Of a stretch of DNA of 64,000 nt, positions 25,098-34,406 are shown piece after piece. Under the pieces are notes generated by a model, which saw only the letters and a list, made by a program, of their open reading frames with translations, had not been told where the DNA came from and ran no database searches. The DNA is taken from NCBI RefSeq assembly GCF_000145275.1, contig NC_014393.1:4836001-4900000 (forward strand). Direction: 5' to 3'. The DNA comes from Clostridium cellulovorans 743B. GTDB lineage: Bacteria > Bacillota > Clostridia > Clostridiales > Clostridiaceae. Positions within the stretch are counted from its first letter, which is position 1. Every line of letters starts with the position of its first letter. Both the position numbers and the translations under genes were made by a program.

Positions 25098-26099
25098 TTA
25101 TTTAACTCCGCCAGTTATCATTTCCGCACTCTTTAATTCATCAGGAATTTTTATGTTTAATTTTTTAGCTGCATCTGTATTAATAGTTATAGTTAAATCA
25201 TCTAAAGTTTTTATTGGAATTTCTGTTGGTTTTTTACCCTTTATAACTTCAACTGCTGATACTCCTGTTTGGTAACCAAGCTTGTAATAATCAATTCCGT
25301 TAGTAGCTAATGCTCCACCTTCAACTTGTCCTTTTTCTGAACCAATTACAGGAATATTATTTTTGAAACATTGTTCAGTAATAATTGGTGTTGCAGAAAC
25401 AACCATGTTGTCTGTTGGACAATATAAAACATCAATTTTGCTAGTTAATGAGTTAAGAGTTTGTGGTATGTCATTTGTACTAGTTATACCTGCAGTAATT
25501 ATTTCTAATCCAAAGTTTGGAGCCGCCGCTTTAGCTTTTTCTATTTGAATTTCTGCATTAACCTCACTAGTGTTGTATATAATACCAACCTTTTTAGCTG
25601 TTGGTACTAATTTCTTAAGTAAATCAAATTGCTTATCTATAGAAATATCATCTGATGTTCCAGTTACATTTGTTTCTGATTTTTCTAGACTTTTTGCAAC
25701 ACCTGCTTTTACTGGGTCTGTAACTGCTGTTATAAGTATTGGAATATCTTTTGTTGCATTATAAGCAGCTTGAGACGAATCAGTGGATATTGCTAGAATT
25801 AAATCTTCCTTGTCGCTTACAAATTTCTGTGCAATTGTTTGTGCAGTAACCTTATCCCCTTGTGCGTTTTGGATATCAAGCTTTACATTCTTTCCATCTT
25901 CGTAGCCATTTTCTTTTAATGCTGCTATAAAACCTTCTCTAGCAGAATCTAAGGCTTGATGCTCAACAATTTGTGTAACCCCAATTTTAATCTCTTTCTT
26001 GTCTTTTAATGCTGTACTAGATGAGTCCTTGGAACAAGCCCCTAATACAGATACTGTAACTATTGCAGCTAACAGTATTGATAATTTCTTAATTTTCAT
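25098..26099 (-). CDS. ABC importer substrate-binding lipoprotein (TrpX/COG2984-like)
   Basis: 333 aa from the ATG at 26099, behind AGGGGGC. A lipoprotein signal peptide (MKIKKLSILLAAIVTVSVL) ends in the lipobox VLGAC with the modified cysteine at about residue 22. The mature part is a two-lobe periplasmic-binding fold of the ABC_sub_bind type (KIGVTQIVEHQALDSAREGF, then LAISTDSSQAA, GIIYNTSEVNA). The first gene of the importer operon, it captures substrate at the cell surface. A strong promoter precedes it; there is no T-box hairpin in the 60-nt leader, so tryptophan control of the classic kind is not supported. Confidence 0.92.
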   Translation of the reverse strand: MKIKKLSILLAAIVTVSVLGACSKDSSSTALKDKKEIKIGVTQIVEHQALDSAREGFIAALKENGYEDGKNVKLDIQNAQGDKVTAQTIAQKFVSDKEDLILAISTDSSQAAYNATKDIPILITAVTDPVKAGVAKSLEKSETNVTGTSDDISIDKQFDLLKKLVPTAKKVGIIYNTSEVNAEIQIEKAKAAAPNFGLEIITAGITSTNDIPQTLNSLTSKIDVLYCPTDNMVVSATPIITEQCFKNNIPVIGSEKGQVEGGALATNGIDYYKLGYQTGVSAVEVIKGKKPTEIPIKTLDDLTITINTDAAKKLNIKIPDELKSAEMITGGVK

Positions 26100-26156
26100 A
26101 TTAATTTGCCCCCTAATCATTTATGTTTATCTTCATTTGTTAGTAATATTTATATG

Positions 26157-26185
26157 ATTCTATATTTTTTTTTATACATTGTCAA
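26157..26185 (-). promoter_or_regulatory. Sigma-A promoter of the importer operon
   Basis: On the minus strand TTGACA (26185-26180), a 17-bp spacer and TAGAAT (26162-26157), one base from the consensus -10. The leader to the start codon is about 50 nt. Immediately upstream, GTAAAC occurs twice in a row (near 26210-26222), a possible regulator site. Confidence 0.75.
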
Positions 26186-26282
26186 CATTTTTCTCAAATA
26201 TTCGCAAATTGTTTGTTTACCGTTTACATATTGGTGAAGATTTCTACATTTTTTATCAAATTGTCTTCTCTTAGCTTATAAT

Positions 26283-26330
26283 AAAAAATAGCCCAAAATG
26301 ATAGCTTGTCCTCATTTTAGACTATTTTTT
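26283..26330. terminator. Strong hairpin between the eroded island and the importer operon
   Basis: Arms 26283-26301 (AAAAAATAGCCCAAAATGA) and 26312-26330 pair at 17 of 19 positions, with A/T tracts on both sides, so it can terminate either strand; it follows the pseudogene at 26362-26610. Confidence 0.8.
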
Positions 26331-26361
26331 TACCTTTAATTTTCATAAATTTATGTACCAT

Positions 26362-26610
26362 TTACTTAAGACGTAGTTGAGTCTTGGCGTTCCATCCATA
26401 TGGTGGTTTTCTGCTTCTAGAAAACCAGATGCAGCCATTACTTATCCACTTTTCTAACCATTTGCCATAAACTTCTTGTCCAGCGTCGTCGTCATCATAA
26501 CCATATTGAAAACCACAGCAAGGATAAATTTCATCTGAAGCTATTCAAAATTCATCGTATGGGAGATCGATTAAATTATCATAATTGCATACTAGACATG
26601 AATTTGTCAT
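26362..26610 (-). pseudogene. Cysteine-rich small protein with an in-frame stop
   Basis: An 82-codon frame begins at an ATG behind GGAGG (MTNSCLVCNYDNLIDLPYDEF) and is interrupted by TGA at 26547-26545. It continues in the same frame as IASDEIYPCCGFQYGYDDDD to a TAA at 26362. The CxxC...PCCGFxYGxDDD pattern is that of small zinc-ribbon-like proteins often seen beside polymorphic toxin-immunity genes. A GGA-to-TGA change would explain the stop, because homologues carry glycine near this place. This is family recall, not a search result. Confidence 0.7.
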
Positions 26611-26650
26611 CTTATTACCTCCAAATATTCTTGTATATGTATCAGTACCC

Positions 26651-26800
26651 TCAACAATCTTCAAAAACAGCCTCTATTATCTGTCCATTACCTATTGCAT
26701 TGAGTCCATCAAATATCATAAATTTTTTACCTTCAATTAATAAATACCTTGGGGCATTATCAAACCATTGTATATATACTTTTACATACCTTTCGTGCAT
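26651..26800 (-). CDS. 49-aa ORF, probable gene fragment
   Basis: An open frame, MHERYVKVYIQWFDNAPRYL followed by LIEGKKFMIFDGLNAIGNG, ends just upstream of the cysteine-rich pseudogene. The composition is that of a real folded protein, but the ribosome binding site is weak and the upstream sequence has stops in all frames, so it looks like the C-terminal remnant of a longer gene in an eroding island. Function unknown. Confidence 0.35.
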   Translation of the reverse strand: MHERYVKVYIQWFDNAPRYLLIEGKKFMIFDGLNAIGNGQIIEAVFEDC

Positions 26801-26985
26801 TACCAATTTACCGTCCTATAATTTATCATTACAGCATTTCTATATGTATATTTGCATATAATAAGCCCTTTAACTATCAACCTTCATTATAAGCTTTCCA
26901 CTCCCCAATCATTATAAGTATAGTATTCATCCTGTGAAATAGATTTATAGTCTACACAGAAATCAAGTAATTTTCTATCTCTTTC

Positions 26986-27240
26986 TTAAATAAAGATATT
27001 ATCTTGGCTAAAGATTTCACATACATCAGCTTTATTTTGGGGAGTTAGATTCTTAAAACAAAACACTTCATTATCATTATCCCCATATGGACAAAAGTTT
27101 CCATACCTACAAGATTGACAGCATGCGATGCTTATATTTGATGGAAGTGCTTTCTGTAAATACTTTATTGCATACTCAATTTCAGTATGTGCTTGTGTTA
27201 TAATAGCATATTCTCCTAAATTAATCTCAATTATCTTCAA
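26986..27240 (-). CDS. Cysteine-rich 84-aa protein, perhaps N-terminally truncated
   Basis: The frame opens at a TTG (MKIIEINLGEYAIITQAHTE) without a clear ribosome binding site. The C-terminal half has CCQSCRYGNFCPYGDNDNE, a four-cysteine motif followed by an acidic stretch, found in small uncharacterised proteins near toxin-immunity loci. The missing normal start and a short coding-like stretch in another frame directly upstream (VASVPSEEKFYNRLFEDN) suggest that the N-terminal part was lost. Confidence 0.45.
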   Translation of the reverse strand: MKIIEINLGEYAIITQAHTEIEYAIKYLQKALPSNISIACCQSCRYGNFCPYGDNDNEVFCFKNLTPQNKADVCEIFSQDNIFI

Positions 27241-27483
27241 AAAGCCTGTTATAAAATTTCTCCTCAGATGGAACTGATGCTACTTCTGATGCCTATAATT
27301 CTATTTACCATACGTATATTTTGTAATTTTAAAATTTAGCTATGGTCTCCCAACTATAATCTTATTACACAGTCTATCGGCCGATTAGAAGTAATTTGAG
27401 CCATCTAAGATTACATAGTAAACAATCACACAATTAACAAATATTTAAACATCCTCTCGAACCACGCACAGCGTATAATTAAT

Positions 27484-27592
27484 TAATCAGTTACTTCTTC
27501 ATTTGTTTTCCTCTTCTTAACTAGTCTATATATTGACTTTTTACGTCAGCTGCAATATCAGATGAATATAGTTTTACACCCCATGCGCCCAT
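27484..27592 (-). pseudogene. DUF4259-like gene fragment with stop and frameshift
   Basis: An ATG behind AGGAGG starts MGAWGVKLYSSDIAADVKSQ, matching the N-terminus of DUF4259-type proteins (MGAWG..., then DVxxxYxDxLRxGKxxEEVT). After YID a TAG interrupts the frame; LRRGK follows, and a one-base shift is then needed to read TNEEVTD. The remainder of the gene is absent. It is clearly a decayed 5' remnant. Confidence 0.6.
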
Positions 27593-27627
27593 ATTACTCC
27601 TCCTATCTTTCCATTAAATCTATAGAA

Positions 27628-27668
27628 AAATAGTGTAGAGAACTTTTTTAAAGTTCTTTACACTATTT
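27628..27668 (-). terminator. Terminator of the histidine kinase operon
   Basis: Arms 27628-27646 and 27650-27668 pair at 18 of 19 positions; on the minus strand it ends in CACTATTTTTCT. It starts about 20 bp past the kinase stop codon. Confidence 0.8.
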
Positions 27669-27688
27669 CTACATGCATATTCATTTTT

Positions 27689-29527
27689 CTATATATCCGA
27701 GAATTCTGTATTTATTGTTTCCTTGTTAGTAAAGTACTCAGTGTCTTCACCAATAAATTCTTCCTCTTCAATAGTAAATTTCATGACAAACTCACTTCCT
27801 ACACCCAGCAAGCTATGAACTTCTATTTGTCCGCCTTGGATTTCAACCAGTGATTTTACGAGGGTAAGACCTATTCCAGTTCCTTCTCTGTTTCTTCTTA
27901 AAGTTTTATCAACTTGTCCAAATCTTTCAAAGATCAATTCTAGCTTATCTTCTGGTATTCCCACCCCTGTATCTCTTACAGAGATTGCAACCTTATCATC
28001 GCATTGATTTATATTTATGAAGATGTCACCTCCAGGATTAGTAAACTTTATAGCATTGGAAATTAGATTTAACAAGCATCTCTCTATCTTGTCCACATCA
28101 CAATTAATAATAATCTCCTCAACTTCCGTATCAAAGGTTATTTTCAATTCCTTACTTTCCACATATGGAGCTACTGATAAAGTAATGTCCTCAACTATGT
28201 TTACTATATTACATTTCTTTAAAGTTATATTTACAAACCCTGAATCAATCTTAGTTATATCCAAGAAATTATTTATCAGTCTCGTAAGCCTGTAACAATT
28301 TTGCTTCATGATATTAAAATACTTCTCACTCATAGGCAAATATTCTTCTCGGGCTTTATCACGCATACTGATACTAAGCACTTGTACTGCTGCAAAAATT
28401 ATGTTTAGAGGAGTCTTAAGTTCGTGTGATATATTTGAAAATAGTTGCATTATGCTATTATTAAATTCTAGAGATTCTGTAAGCAACTCAACATTCCTTT
28501 GAACGTCTATCTTTAATTTTTCAACTTGCTTCTTATGAGATATATCTCTAAAAATAGTAAGTGTAGTTGGTTCTCCTTCATAAGTTATAAATATCGAAGT
28601 ACTTTCAACTTCAAGATTTTTATCCTTACTTTTTATCACACTTTCAAATTTTAAGGATTGGCATTTATCCTTAATTGCATCCCTAAAGAACTGAGCTACT
28701 CTATCTCTTTCCCCTTCTTCTATTAGCTCTATCAACTTTTGCTTGTATATTCTTTTTCCATTCTTCATTCCAAATAAGTTTACTGCACTATCATTGGCAA
28801 ATAAACAGGTCAATTCTCTATGTACTACTATTGCATCTAAGGAATTATTTATAAGAAGGTTATAACAATCTTGATTGTTTATAAGTAATTCCTCTATGTT
28901 TCTTCTATGAATATGATTTTTTATAAGTTCCTTATTAAGTACGTTTAGTTCTACGTCTTTCTTCTTAAGTGCTTCACTATTTATTTTGGTAAAGTAACCA
29001 AGTGGCCAAGCTGTTAAAAGGAATATCCCTGCTAATATAAGATCATTCTCAAAGCGCATATTTACTACTGCCTTTGGGTCATAGAATATATCAATGGAAA
29101 GCATTATCAAGGAAACTACCATAGCATTAGCCATACCAAAATTCATCCCCATCTGTAAAGTAGATGATATTATTATTAATAAAAATAGAAACTTGTATTG
29201 TTCAACGGAGTTGTCAGATATTATTATTAAAACTGAAAAAAATGAAATTAATATTATATTCTCAGTGATAATGGTCAATTTCTTATACTTTGATTTTACA
29301 GTAGCTAGATAAGTTAGATACCATACTGCTAGTATTAAAACCAAAATAGTTATAAGCATAACTACATAATTCATATTAAAACGATAATTATCATTAAGAT
29401 AAATTGAACCATCGCCTGAAAAATTATATCTAATAATAATGATTGCTGCTAAAATTAAGGATGCTAATTTTACTGTATAAATAATCTCATTAATCCCATT
29501 CTTATTTTCGTTCTCTGTTATTTGCAT
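27689..29527 (-). CDS. Orphan membrane sensor histidine kinase with PAS domain
   Basis: 612 aa. Six hydrophobic segments fill residues 18-178, then a short coiled coil, a PAS domain (about 215-335, NNSLDAIVVHRELTCLFAN to IFRDISHKK), a HisKA domain with phospho-acceptor His368 in FSNISHELKTPLN, and a HATPase domain with N-box NLISNAIKFT, G1 DTGVGIPED and G2 GTGIGLTLV. No response regulator gene is adjacent. In clostridia such orphan kinases often feed Spo0A, so a link to sporulation or solvent control is possible, but this is inference. It lies 35 bp downstream of a small membrane protein gene in the same direction. Confidence 0.9.
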   Translation of the reverse strand: MQITENENKNGINEIIYTVKLASLILAAIIIIRYNFSGDGSIYLNDNYRFNMNYVVMLITILVLILAVWYLTYLATVKSKYKKLTIITENIILISFFSVLIIISDNSVEQYKFLFLLIIISSTLQMGMNFGMANAMVVSLIMLSIDIFYDPKAVVNMRFENDLILAGIFLLTAWPLGYFTKINSEALKKKDVELNVLNKELIKNHIHRRNIEELLINNQDCYNLLINNSLDAIVVHRELTCLFANDSAVNLFGMKNGKRIYKQKLIELIEEGERDRVAQFFRDAIKDKCQSLKFESVIKSKDKNLEVESTSIFITYEGEPTTLTIFRDISHKKQVEKLKIDVQRNVELLTESLEFNNSIMQLFSNISHELKTPLNIIFAAVQVLSISMRDKAREEYLPMSEKYFNIMKQNCYRLTRLINNFLDITKIDSGFVNITLKKCNIVNIVEDITLSVAPYVESKELKITFDTEVEEIIINCDVDKIERCLLNLISNAIKFTNPGGDIFININQCDDKVAISVRDTGVGIPEDKLELIFERFGQVDKTLRRNREGTGIGLTLVKSLVEIQGGQIEVHSLLGVGSEFVMKFTIEEEEFIGEDTEYFTNKETINTEFSDI

Positions 29528-29562
29528 ATATAACTCCTCATCTTTTCTGAGTAAATACGTTA

Positions 29563-30018
29563 CTATATTTGTACAGATGTTCTTTTTCTTCTAAGCAGAT
29601 AAACTATTCGTAAAACCACCGCAAATAATATTAATGATGGTATTCCATATAGTTCTTTTTTCAATGGGTCACTGAACACATTTTCCAAATTTAAATGTAG
29701 TACTTGTCTAAGAAACAAAATATTTATGCCCTCACTTAGTGCTAAACAAGTTATACTTGTGAGCACACCAAAAATCGCCTTATGTACTTCTATCTTACAT
29801 AGGGTAGCGATTACAATAATTTGTATTATAGCATTGATAATGGTAGTAAGACTTGACTGGATAGGTAAAAATCTAATAAAAATACTAATAGGCATAAAAA
29901 TATATACCAAATTTAGACACTCTTTTAGTTTTAGCTCTTTCTTAATGAAAACAAAGTTTGCTACTACTAATAGTATCGTTTCTATGATTCCCCTAAGTAT
30001 ATGTCCGTAGGCATCCAT
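29563..30018 (-). CDS. Small integral membrane protein (151 aa), partner of the kinase
   Basis: Four to five transmembrane helices and a basic C-terminus (RIVYLLRRKRTSVQ). The sequence resembles the membrane domain of GHKL/AgrC-type sensor kinases detached from the kinase part (ILRGIIETILLVVANFVFI, KLKECLNLVYIF). It is transcribed immediately ahead of the orphan kinase, so it may act as a sensory or accessory subunit. No catalytic motif. Confidence 0.6.
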   Translation of the reverse strand: MDAYGHILRGIIETILLVVANFVFIKKELKLKECLNLVYIFMPISIFIRFLPIQSSLTTIINAIIQIIVIATLCKIEVHKAIFGVLTSITCLALSEGINILFLRQVLHLNLENVFSDPLKKELYGIPSLILFAVVLRIVYLLRRKRTSVQI

Positions 30019-30200
30019 ATTTACTCACTCTTCTCCTTTTTTTATTCAATTATACCATCTATCTAACTACATTATCAATTCTATGTAATACTATTGCAAA
30101 TTTAAATTTAATATTAATTTTTATAATTTTCTATGTAGAATTTTCTCCAAAACTGTCTAAAAACTTTTAGGGTAAAATTTTCACACACTCTATAAAAAGA

Positions 30201-30229
30201 CTAACAATAGAATTTTATCCTACTGTTAG
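30201..30229 (-). terminator. Terminator of the arg-car operon
   Basis: CTAACAATAG (30201-30210) and CTACTGTTAG (30220-30229) pair with one mismatch; TCTTTTTATA follows on the minus strand. It lies 25 bp after the argF stop codon. Confidence 0.65.
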
Positions 30230-30253
30230 CCTTCTTCTATAATATCACTAATT

Positions 30254-31183
30254 TTAATAATTTACTTCAACTAGTTTTACCATTATAGCTTTTTGAATAT
30301 GAAGTCTGTTTTCTGCTTCATCAAATATTTCATTAGCATGAGCTTCTAAAACTTCATCTGTTATCTCTTCTTCTCTATGAGCTGGTAAGCAATGAAGAAC
30401 CATTGCATCTTTCTTAGCATATGAAAGTAATTCCATATTAACTTGGAACCCTTTAAATGCTTTTATTCTTTCAGCAGCTTCACTTTCTTGTCCCATACTA
30501 GCCCATACATCTGTTACAACAACATCAGCATCTTTAGTTGCTGCTATTGGTGAATTAGATATTTCAATTTTACTACCTGTTGCTTTTGCGTATTCTTTTG
30601 CTTTTTCTACATAGAAATCATTTGGCTTATATCCTTCTGGACTTGCTATAGATATATCCATTCCCATTATGGAACAACCAATCAAGTAGGAATTCACCAT
30701 GTTGTTTCCATCTCCTATAAAAGCAACTTTTAACCCCTGAAGTTGTCCTTTATATTCTTTTATGGTCATAAGGTCAGCTAAAACCTGGCAAGGATGCTCA
30801 TTATCTGTAAGAGCATTAATTACTGGAACTGAAGAGTATTGAGCAAGTTCCTTTACAACTTCATCCTTGAAAGTTCTAATCATTATTATATCTAAATATC
30901 TAGATAAAACTCTAGCTGTATCCTTAATAGGTTCTCCTCGTCCTATTTGAAGATCATTGGAGGAGAGGAATTCTCCTACTCCGCCAAGTTGAAATATTCC
31001 AGTTTCGAAGGACACTCTAGTTCTTGTTGATGCTTTTTCAAAAATCATTCCAAGAGTTTTTCCTTCTAGATATTTATGTGGTATATTATTTTTTCTTTTA
31101 AATTTTAAATCTTCACCTAATTGTATTAAATCTAAAATGTCCTCTTTCGTTAAATCTATCATTGACGTTAAATGCTTATTCAT
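30254..31183 (-). CDS. argF: Ornithine carbamoyltransferase
   Basis: Converts ornithine and carbamoyl phosphate to citrulline. 309 aa from the ATG at 31183, behind GAGGGGG; the five-codon longer form starts within the Shine-Dalgarno and is unlikely. It has the carbamoyl-phosphate loop STRTR (52-56), NALTDNEHPCQVLAD and the ornithine/Cys motif MVLHCLPAHR. The start overlaps the carB stop by 8 bp. It is the last gene of the argC-argJ-carA-carB-argF operon, so carbamoyl phosphate is made and used by co-translated enzymes. Confidence 0.96.
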   Translation of the reverse strand: MNKHLTSMIDLTKEDILDLIQLGEDLKFKRKNNIPHKYLEGKTLGMIFEKASTRTRVSFETGIFQLGGVGEFLSSNDLQIGRGEPIKDTARVLSRYLDIIMIRTFKDEVVKELAQYSSVPVINALTDNEHPCQVLADLMTIKEYKGQLQGLKVAFIGDGNNMVNSYLIGCSIMGMDISIASPEGYKPNDFYVEKAKEYAKATGSKIEISNSPIAATKDADVVVTDVWASMGQESEAAERIKAFKGFQVNMELLSYAKKDAMVLHCLPAHREEEITDEVLEAHANEIFDEAENRLHIQKAIMVKLVEVNY

Positions 31184-34100
31184 AAATTTCCCCCTCATAA
31201 TCTCTCAAATCACCGTATTGAAGCTTATTTCCGTCATTTAAATACTCAAGAGTCTTTATATATTCTATAGCTGTATCTAGGCATGTGAAACATGGAATTC
31301 CGTAATTTATAGAAGCACTTCTTAAAGTTTTACCAAAACTCTCTTCATTTTTGGTTACTATAGAAGTATTGATTACGAATTTAATCTCACCGCTTTTTAC
31401 AAGTTCTTCAATAGCCTTTGTATTTTCTTTATCAATAATTTTTATTGGTTTTATACCAACTTTTTCTATAGCTTCATAAGTTCCCTTTGAAGCGTATATA
31501 TTTAGCCCCTTGTCTTTTAATAAATCTGTTATGGTAGTTAGCTCTTCTTTGTTATAAAGGGATATAATAATAGAATTAGCTTTTTTATTTTTATCATTTA
31601 TATTTCCTATAGCTGCAAAAGTTTTTGCAAGAGCATCTTCTACATTTTTTCCTACGCCCATAACTTCGCCTGTAGACTTCATCTGTGGACCTAAAACGGA
31701 ATTTACGTTTTTAAGTTTAAAGTATGAGAATACAGGTCCTTTAACAATCGTAAAGTTCGGTTCTTTAACCATTCCATCTTCTATAAAATCAACTATCTTG
31801 CCAAGTTCTTTATTTACCATGACTCTTGTAGCTTCTTCTACAACATTGACTCCTGTAGCCTTACTAAAGATTGGCACTGTTCTTGATGCTCTTGGGTTTA
31901 CTTCTATAACGTAAACCTGCTCATCCTTAACTACATACTGGATATTTATCATTCCGATAACCTTTAGCCCATCTGCAATTGCTCTAGAGTACTTTTGAAT
32001 CTTCTCTAAAACAACTTCAGATAAGTTTTTCGGAGGATATATAGTCATACTATCTCCAGAGTGAATACCAGCTCTTTCTATATGCTCCATTATACCAATC
32101 ACTTTTAATGCATAGCCCTTTTCTGTAACAGCCCCAATACCATCTATCTCGACTTCTTTACCTTCTATATATTTATCTATAAGAATAGGTTCTTCATTAG
32201 AAACAACTCTTAAAGCAGTGCTCATGTAATGCTCGAATTGTTCTTGATTTCTTACTATCATCATAGCCTCTCCACCTATAACATAGGATGGACGAATTAA
32301 TGCTGGAAAGCCTATTTCTTTTATCGCAGTTCTTGCTTCTTCTAAATTTACTGCTGTTTTACCCATAGGTCTTTCTATTCCAAGCTTTTCAAGGAAAGCT
32401 TCGAAACTACTTCTATCTTCAGCAATATCCAAGCTTTCAGTAGAAGTTCCTAATATATTAACTCCAAAGTGCTGAAGACCAGCTACTAAATTTAAAGAAG
32501 TCTGTCCTCCAAATTGAGCAATTACTCCCATTGGTTTTTCTACTTCTATAATATTTAAAACACTTTCTAGAGTCAGCGGTTCAAAATATAATTTATCAGA
32601 AGTATCAAAATCAGTACTTACCGTCTCTGGATTATTATTTATCATTATTGCTTCTATGCCCATCTCCTTAAGTGCCATTGCACAGTGAACGCAAGCATAG
32701 TCGAATTCAATGCCTTGGCCAATTTTAATAGGACCAGAACCAAGTATTATAACCTTATGACCAGATGAAGCTACTGCTTCTGTTTCCATACCATAATTTG
32801 AGTAATAATATGGAGTATCAGAGTAGAACTCCCCTGCACAAGTATCTACCATCTTGTAAGTAGGCATTATTGCTTTTTCTTTTCTATATTCACGGATTTT
32901 CTCCCAAGAAACTTTAGTGCAATCACCTATCTCTTCATCGGATATTCCAAGAACCTTAGCAATTGTTAAAAGCTTCAGATTATCTTCCTTAAGAATTTCA
33001 GTTCCACATTGCTCTAACTTCTTTTTATGATTAATGATGTTCATAAACTTATCCAAGAACCAAGGAGTTATTTTTGTAATCTCTTGTATCTTTTCCTTAG
33101 AAACTCCAAGTTCAAGGGCTTTCATAAGCCAAAGTATTCTATTGCTAGTAGGAACTTTTAATTCCTCATATATTCTTTCTAAGCCAAAATCAGTTTCCTT
33201 CAGCTTCATATTTAAAGAATATACTGCCTTCATAAATGCTGCCTCGAAGGTTGTATCTATTGCCATTCCTTCTCCTGTAGCCTTCATTTGAGTTCCAAGA
33301 GTATCATCAGCCTCTACAAACTTATCAAAAGGCCACTTTGGAACTTTTACCACTACATAATCAAGAGCTGGCTCAAAGCAAGCAGTCTTCTTTGTGATAG
33401 GATTTATTATTTCAAATAAAGAGTATCCAATAGCTATTTTCGCCGCAACCTTTGCTATTGGGTAGCCTGTTACCTTTGAAGCTAAGGCTGAGGATCTACT
33501 AACTCTAGGATTAACTTCTATAACGTAATAACTATTATCATAAGGAGATAATGCAAACTGAACGTTACATCCTCCCTCTATTTTTAGATTATCTATAATT
33601 TTAAGAGAAGCTGTTCTTAAAAGATGATATTGCTCATCATTTAAGGTTTGTGTTGGTGCAACAACTATGCTGTCTCCAGTATGCACGCCTACTGGATCTA
33701 TGTTTTCCATGTTACAAATAGTGATACATGTACCAACACTATCTCTCATAACTTCATATTCAATTTCTTTATATCCAAGCAAACTTTTTTCAACAAGAAT
33801 TTGACCAATAGGACTTAAGGCTATTCCGCTATGCGCTATCTCTTTTAATTGTTCTTCATTATCTGCAATACCACCACCTGTACCACCAAGGGTATAAGCA
33901 GGTCTTACGATAACTGGATATCCTATAGTTTTAGCAAAATTTAAAGCAGCCTCTATTGTAGTAACAATTTCACTTTCTGCCATAGGTTCCTTTATATCTT
34001 CCATAAGCTTCTTGAATTTTTCTCTGTCTTCGGCCATTTCTATAGTCTCAACAGAGGTTCCAAGTAACTTAACATTATACTTTTCTAATATCCCACTCTC

Positions 34101-34406
34101 TGAAAGCTGGCAAGCTAAATTTAAAGCAGTTTGACCACCTAAGGTTGCTATTATGCCTTGAGGTCTTTCCTTCTTTATTATTTCCTCACAAGCTTCCAAA
34201 GTCATAGGTTCTATATAAACCCTGTCAGCTACTTTAAAGTCTGTCATTATTGTAGCTGGATTACTATTTAATAGTATAACTTCTATTCCTTCTTCTCTTA
34301 GTGCTTTACATCCTTGAGTTCCTGAATAATCGAACTCCGCTGCCTGACCTATGATGATAGGGCCAGAGCCAATTATCAGTACCTTTTTAAGCTCTGATTT
34401 TTTCAT
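31176..34406 (-). CDS. carB: Carbamoyl-phosphate synthase large subunit
   Basis: 1076 aa, full length, with two homologous ATP-grasp halves. The first has IGSGPIIIGQAAEFDYSGTQ and RPAYTLGGTGGGI, the second LGSGPIKIGQGIEFDYACVH and RPSYVIGGEAMMIV. A helical oligomerisation domain lies at about 400-550 and a C-terminal MGS-like allosteric domain at about 935-1060. It makes carbamoyl phosphate from ammonia released by CarA, bicarbonate and 2 ATP. It overlaps carA by 20 bp and argF by 8 bp. The position in an arginine operon suggests this is the arginine-dedicated synthase. Confidence 0.97.
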   Translation of the reverse strand: MKKSELKKVLIIGSGPIIIGQAAEFDYSGTQGCKALREEGIEVILLNSNPATIMTDFKVADRVYIEPMTLEACEEIIKKERPQGIIATLGGQTALNLACQLSESGILEKYNVKLLGTSVETIEMAEDREKFKKLMEDIKEPMAESEIVTTIEAALNFAKTIGYPVIVRPAYTLGGTGGGIADNEEQLKEIAHSGIALSPIGQILVEKSLLGYKEIEYEVMRDSVGTCITICNMENIDPVGVHTGDSIVVAPTQTLNDEQYHLLRTASLKIIDNLKIEGGCNVQFALSPYDNSYYVIEVNPRVSRSSALASKVTGYPIAKVAAKIAIGYSLFEIINPITKKTACFEPALDYVVVKVPKWPFDKFVEADDTLGTQMKATGEGMAIDTTFEAAFMKAVYSLNMKLKETDFGLERIYEELKVPTSNRILWLMKALELGVSKEKIQEITKITPWFLDKFMNIINHKKKLEQCGTEILKEDNLKLLTIAKVLGISDEEIGDCTKVSWEKIREYRKEKAIMPTYKMVDTCAGEFYSDTPYYYSNYGMETEAVASSGHKVIILGSGPIKIGQGIEFDYACVHCAMALKEMGIEAIMINNNPETVSTDFDTSDKLYFEPLTLESVLNIIEVEKPMGVIAQFGGQTSLNLVAGLQHFGVNILGTSTESLDIAEDRSSFEAFLEKLGIERPMGKTAVNLEEARTAIKEIGFPALIRPSYVIGGEAMMIVRNQEQFEHYMSTALRVVSNEEPILIDKYIEGKEVEIDGIGAVTEKGYALKVIGIMEHIERAGIHSGDSMTIYPPKNLSEVVLEKIQKYSRAIADGLKVIGMINIQYVVKDEQVYVIEVNPRASRTVPIFSKATGVNVVEEATRVMVNKELGKIVDFIEDGMVKEPNFTIVKGPVFSYFKLKNVNSVLGPQMKSTGEVMGVGKNVEDALAKTFAAIGNINDKNKKANSIIISLYNKEELTTITDLLKDKGLNIYASKGTYEAIEKVGIKPIKIIDKENTKAIEELVKSGEIKFVINTSIVTKNEESFGKTLRSASINYGIPCFTCLDTAIEYIKTLEYLNDGNKLQYGDLRDYEGEIYE

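Noticed and set aside
25098..26160. T-box or tryptophan riboswitch upstream of the TrpX-like gene
   Set aside because: The leader from the mapped-looking promoter is only about 50 nt with no specifier stem or antiterminator.
26559..26861. 100-codon plus-strand ORF over the eroded island
   Set aside because: It runs antisense to recognisable remnants (PCCGF-type protein and 49-codon fragment) and has no ribosome binding site or family signal.
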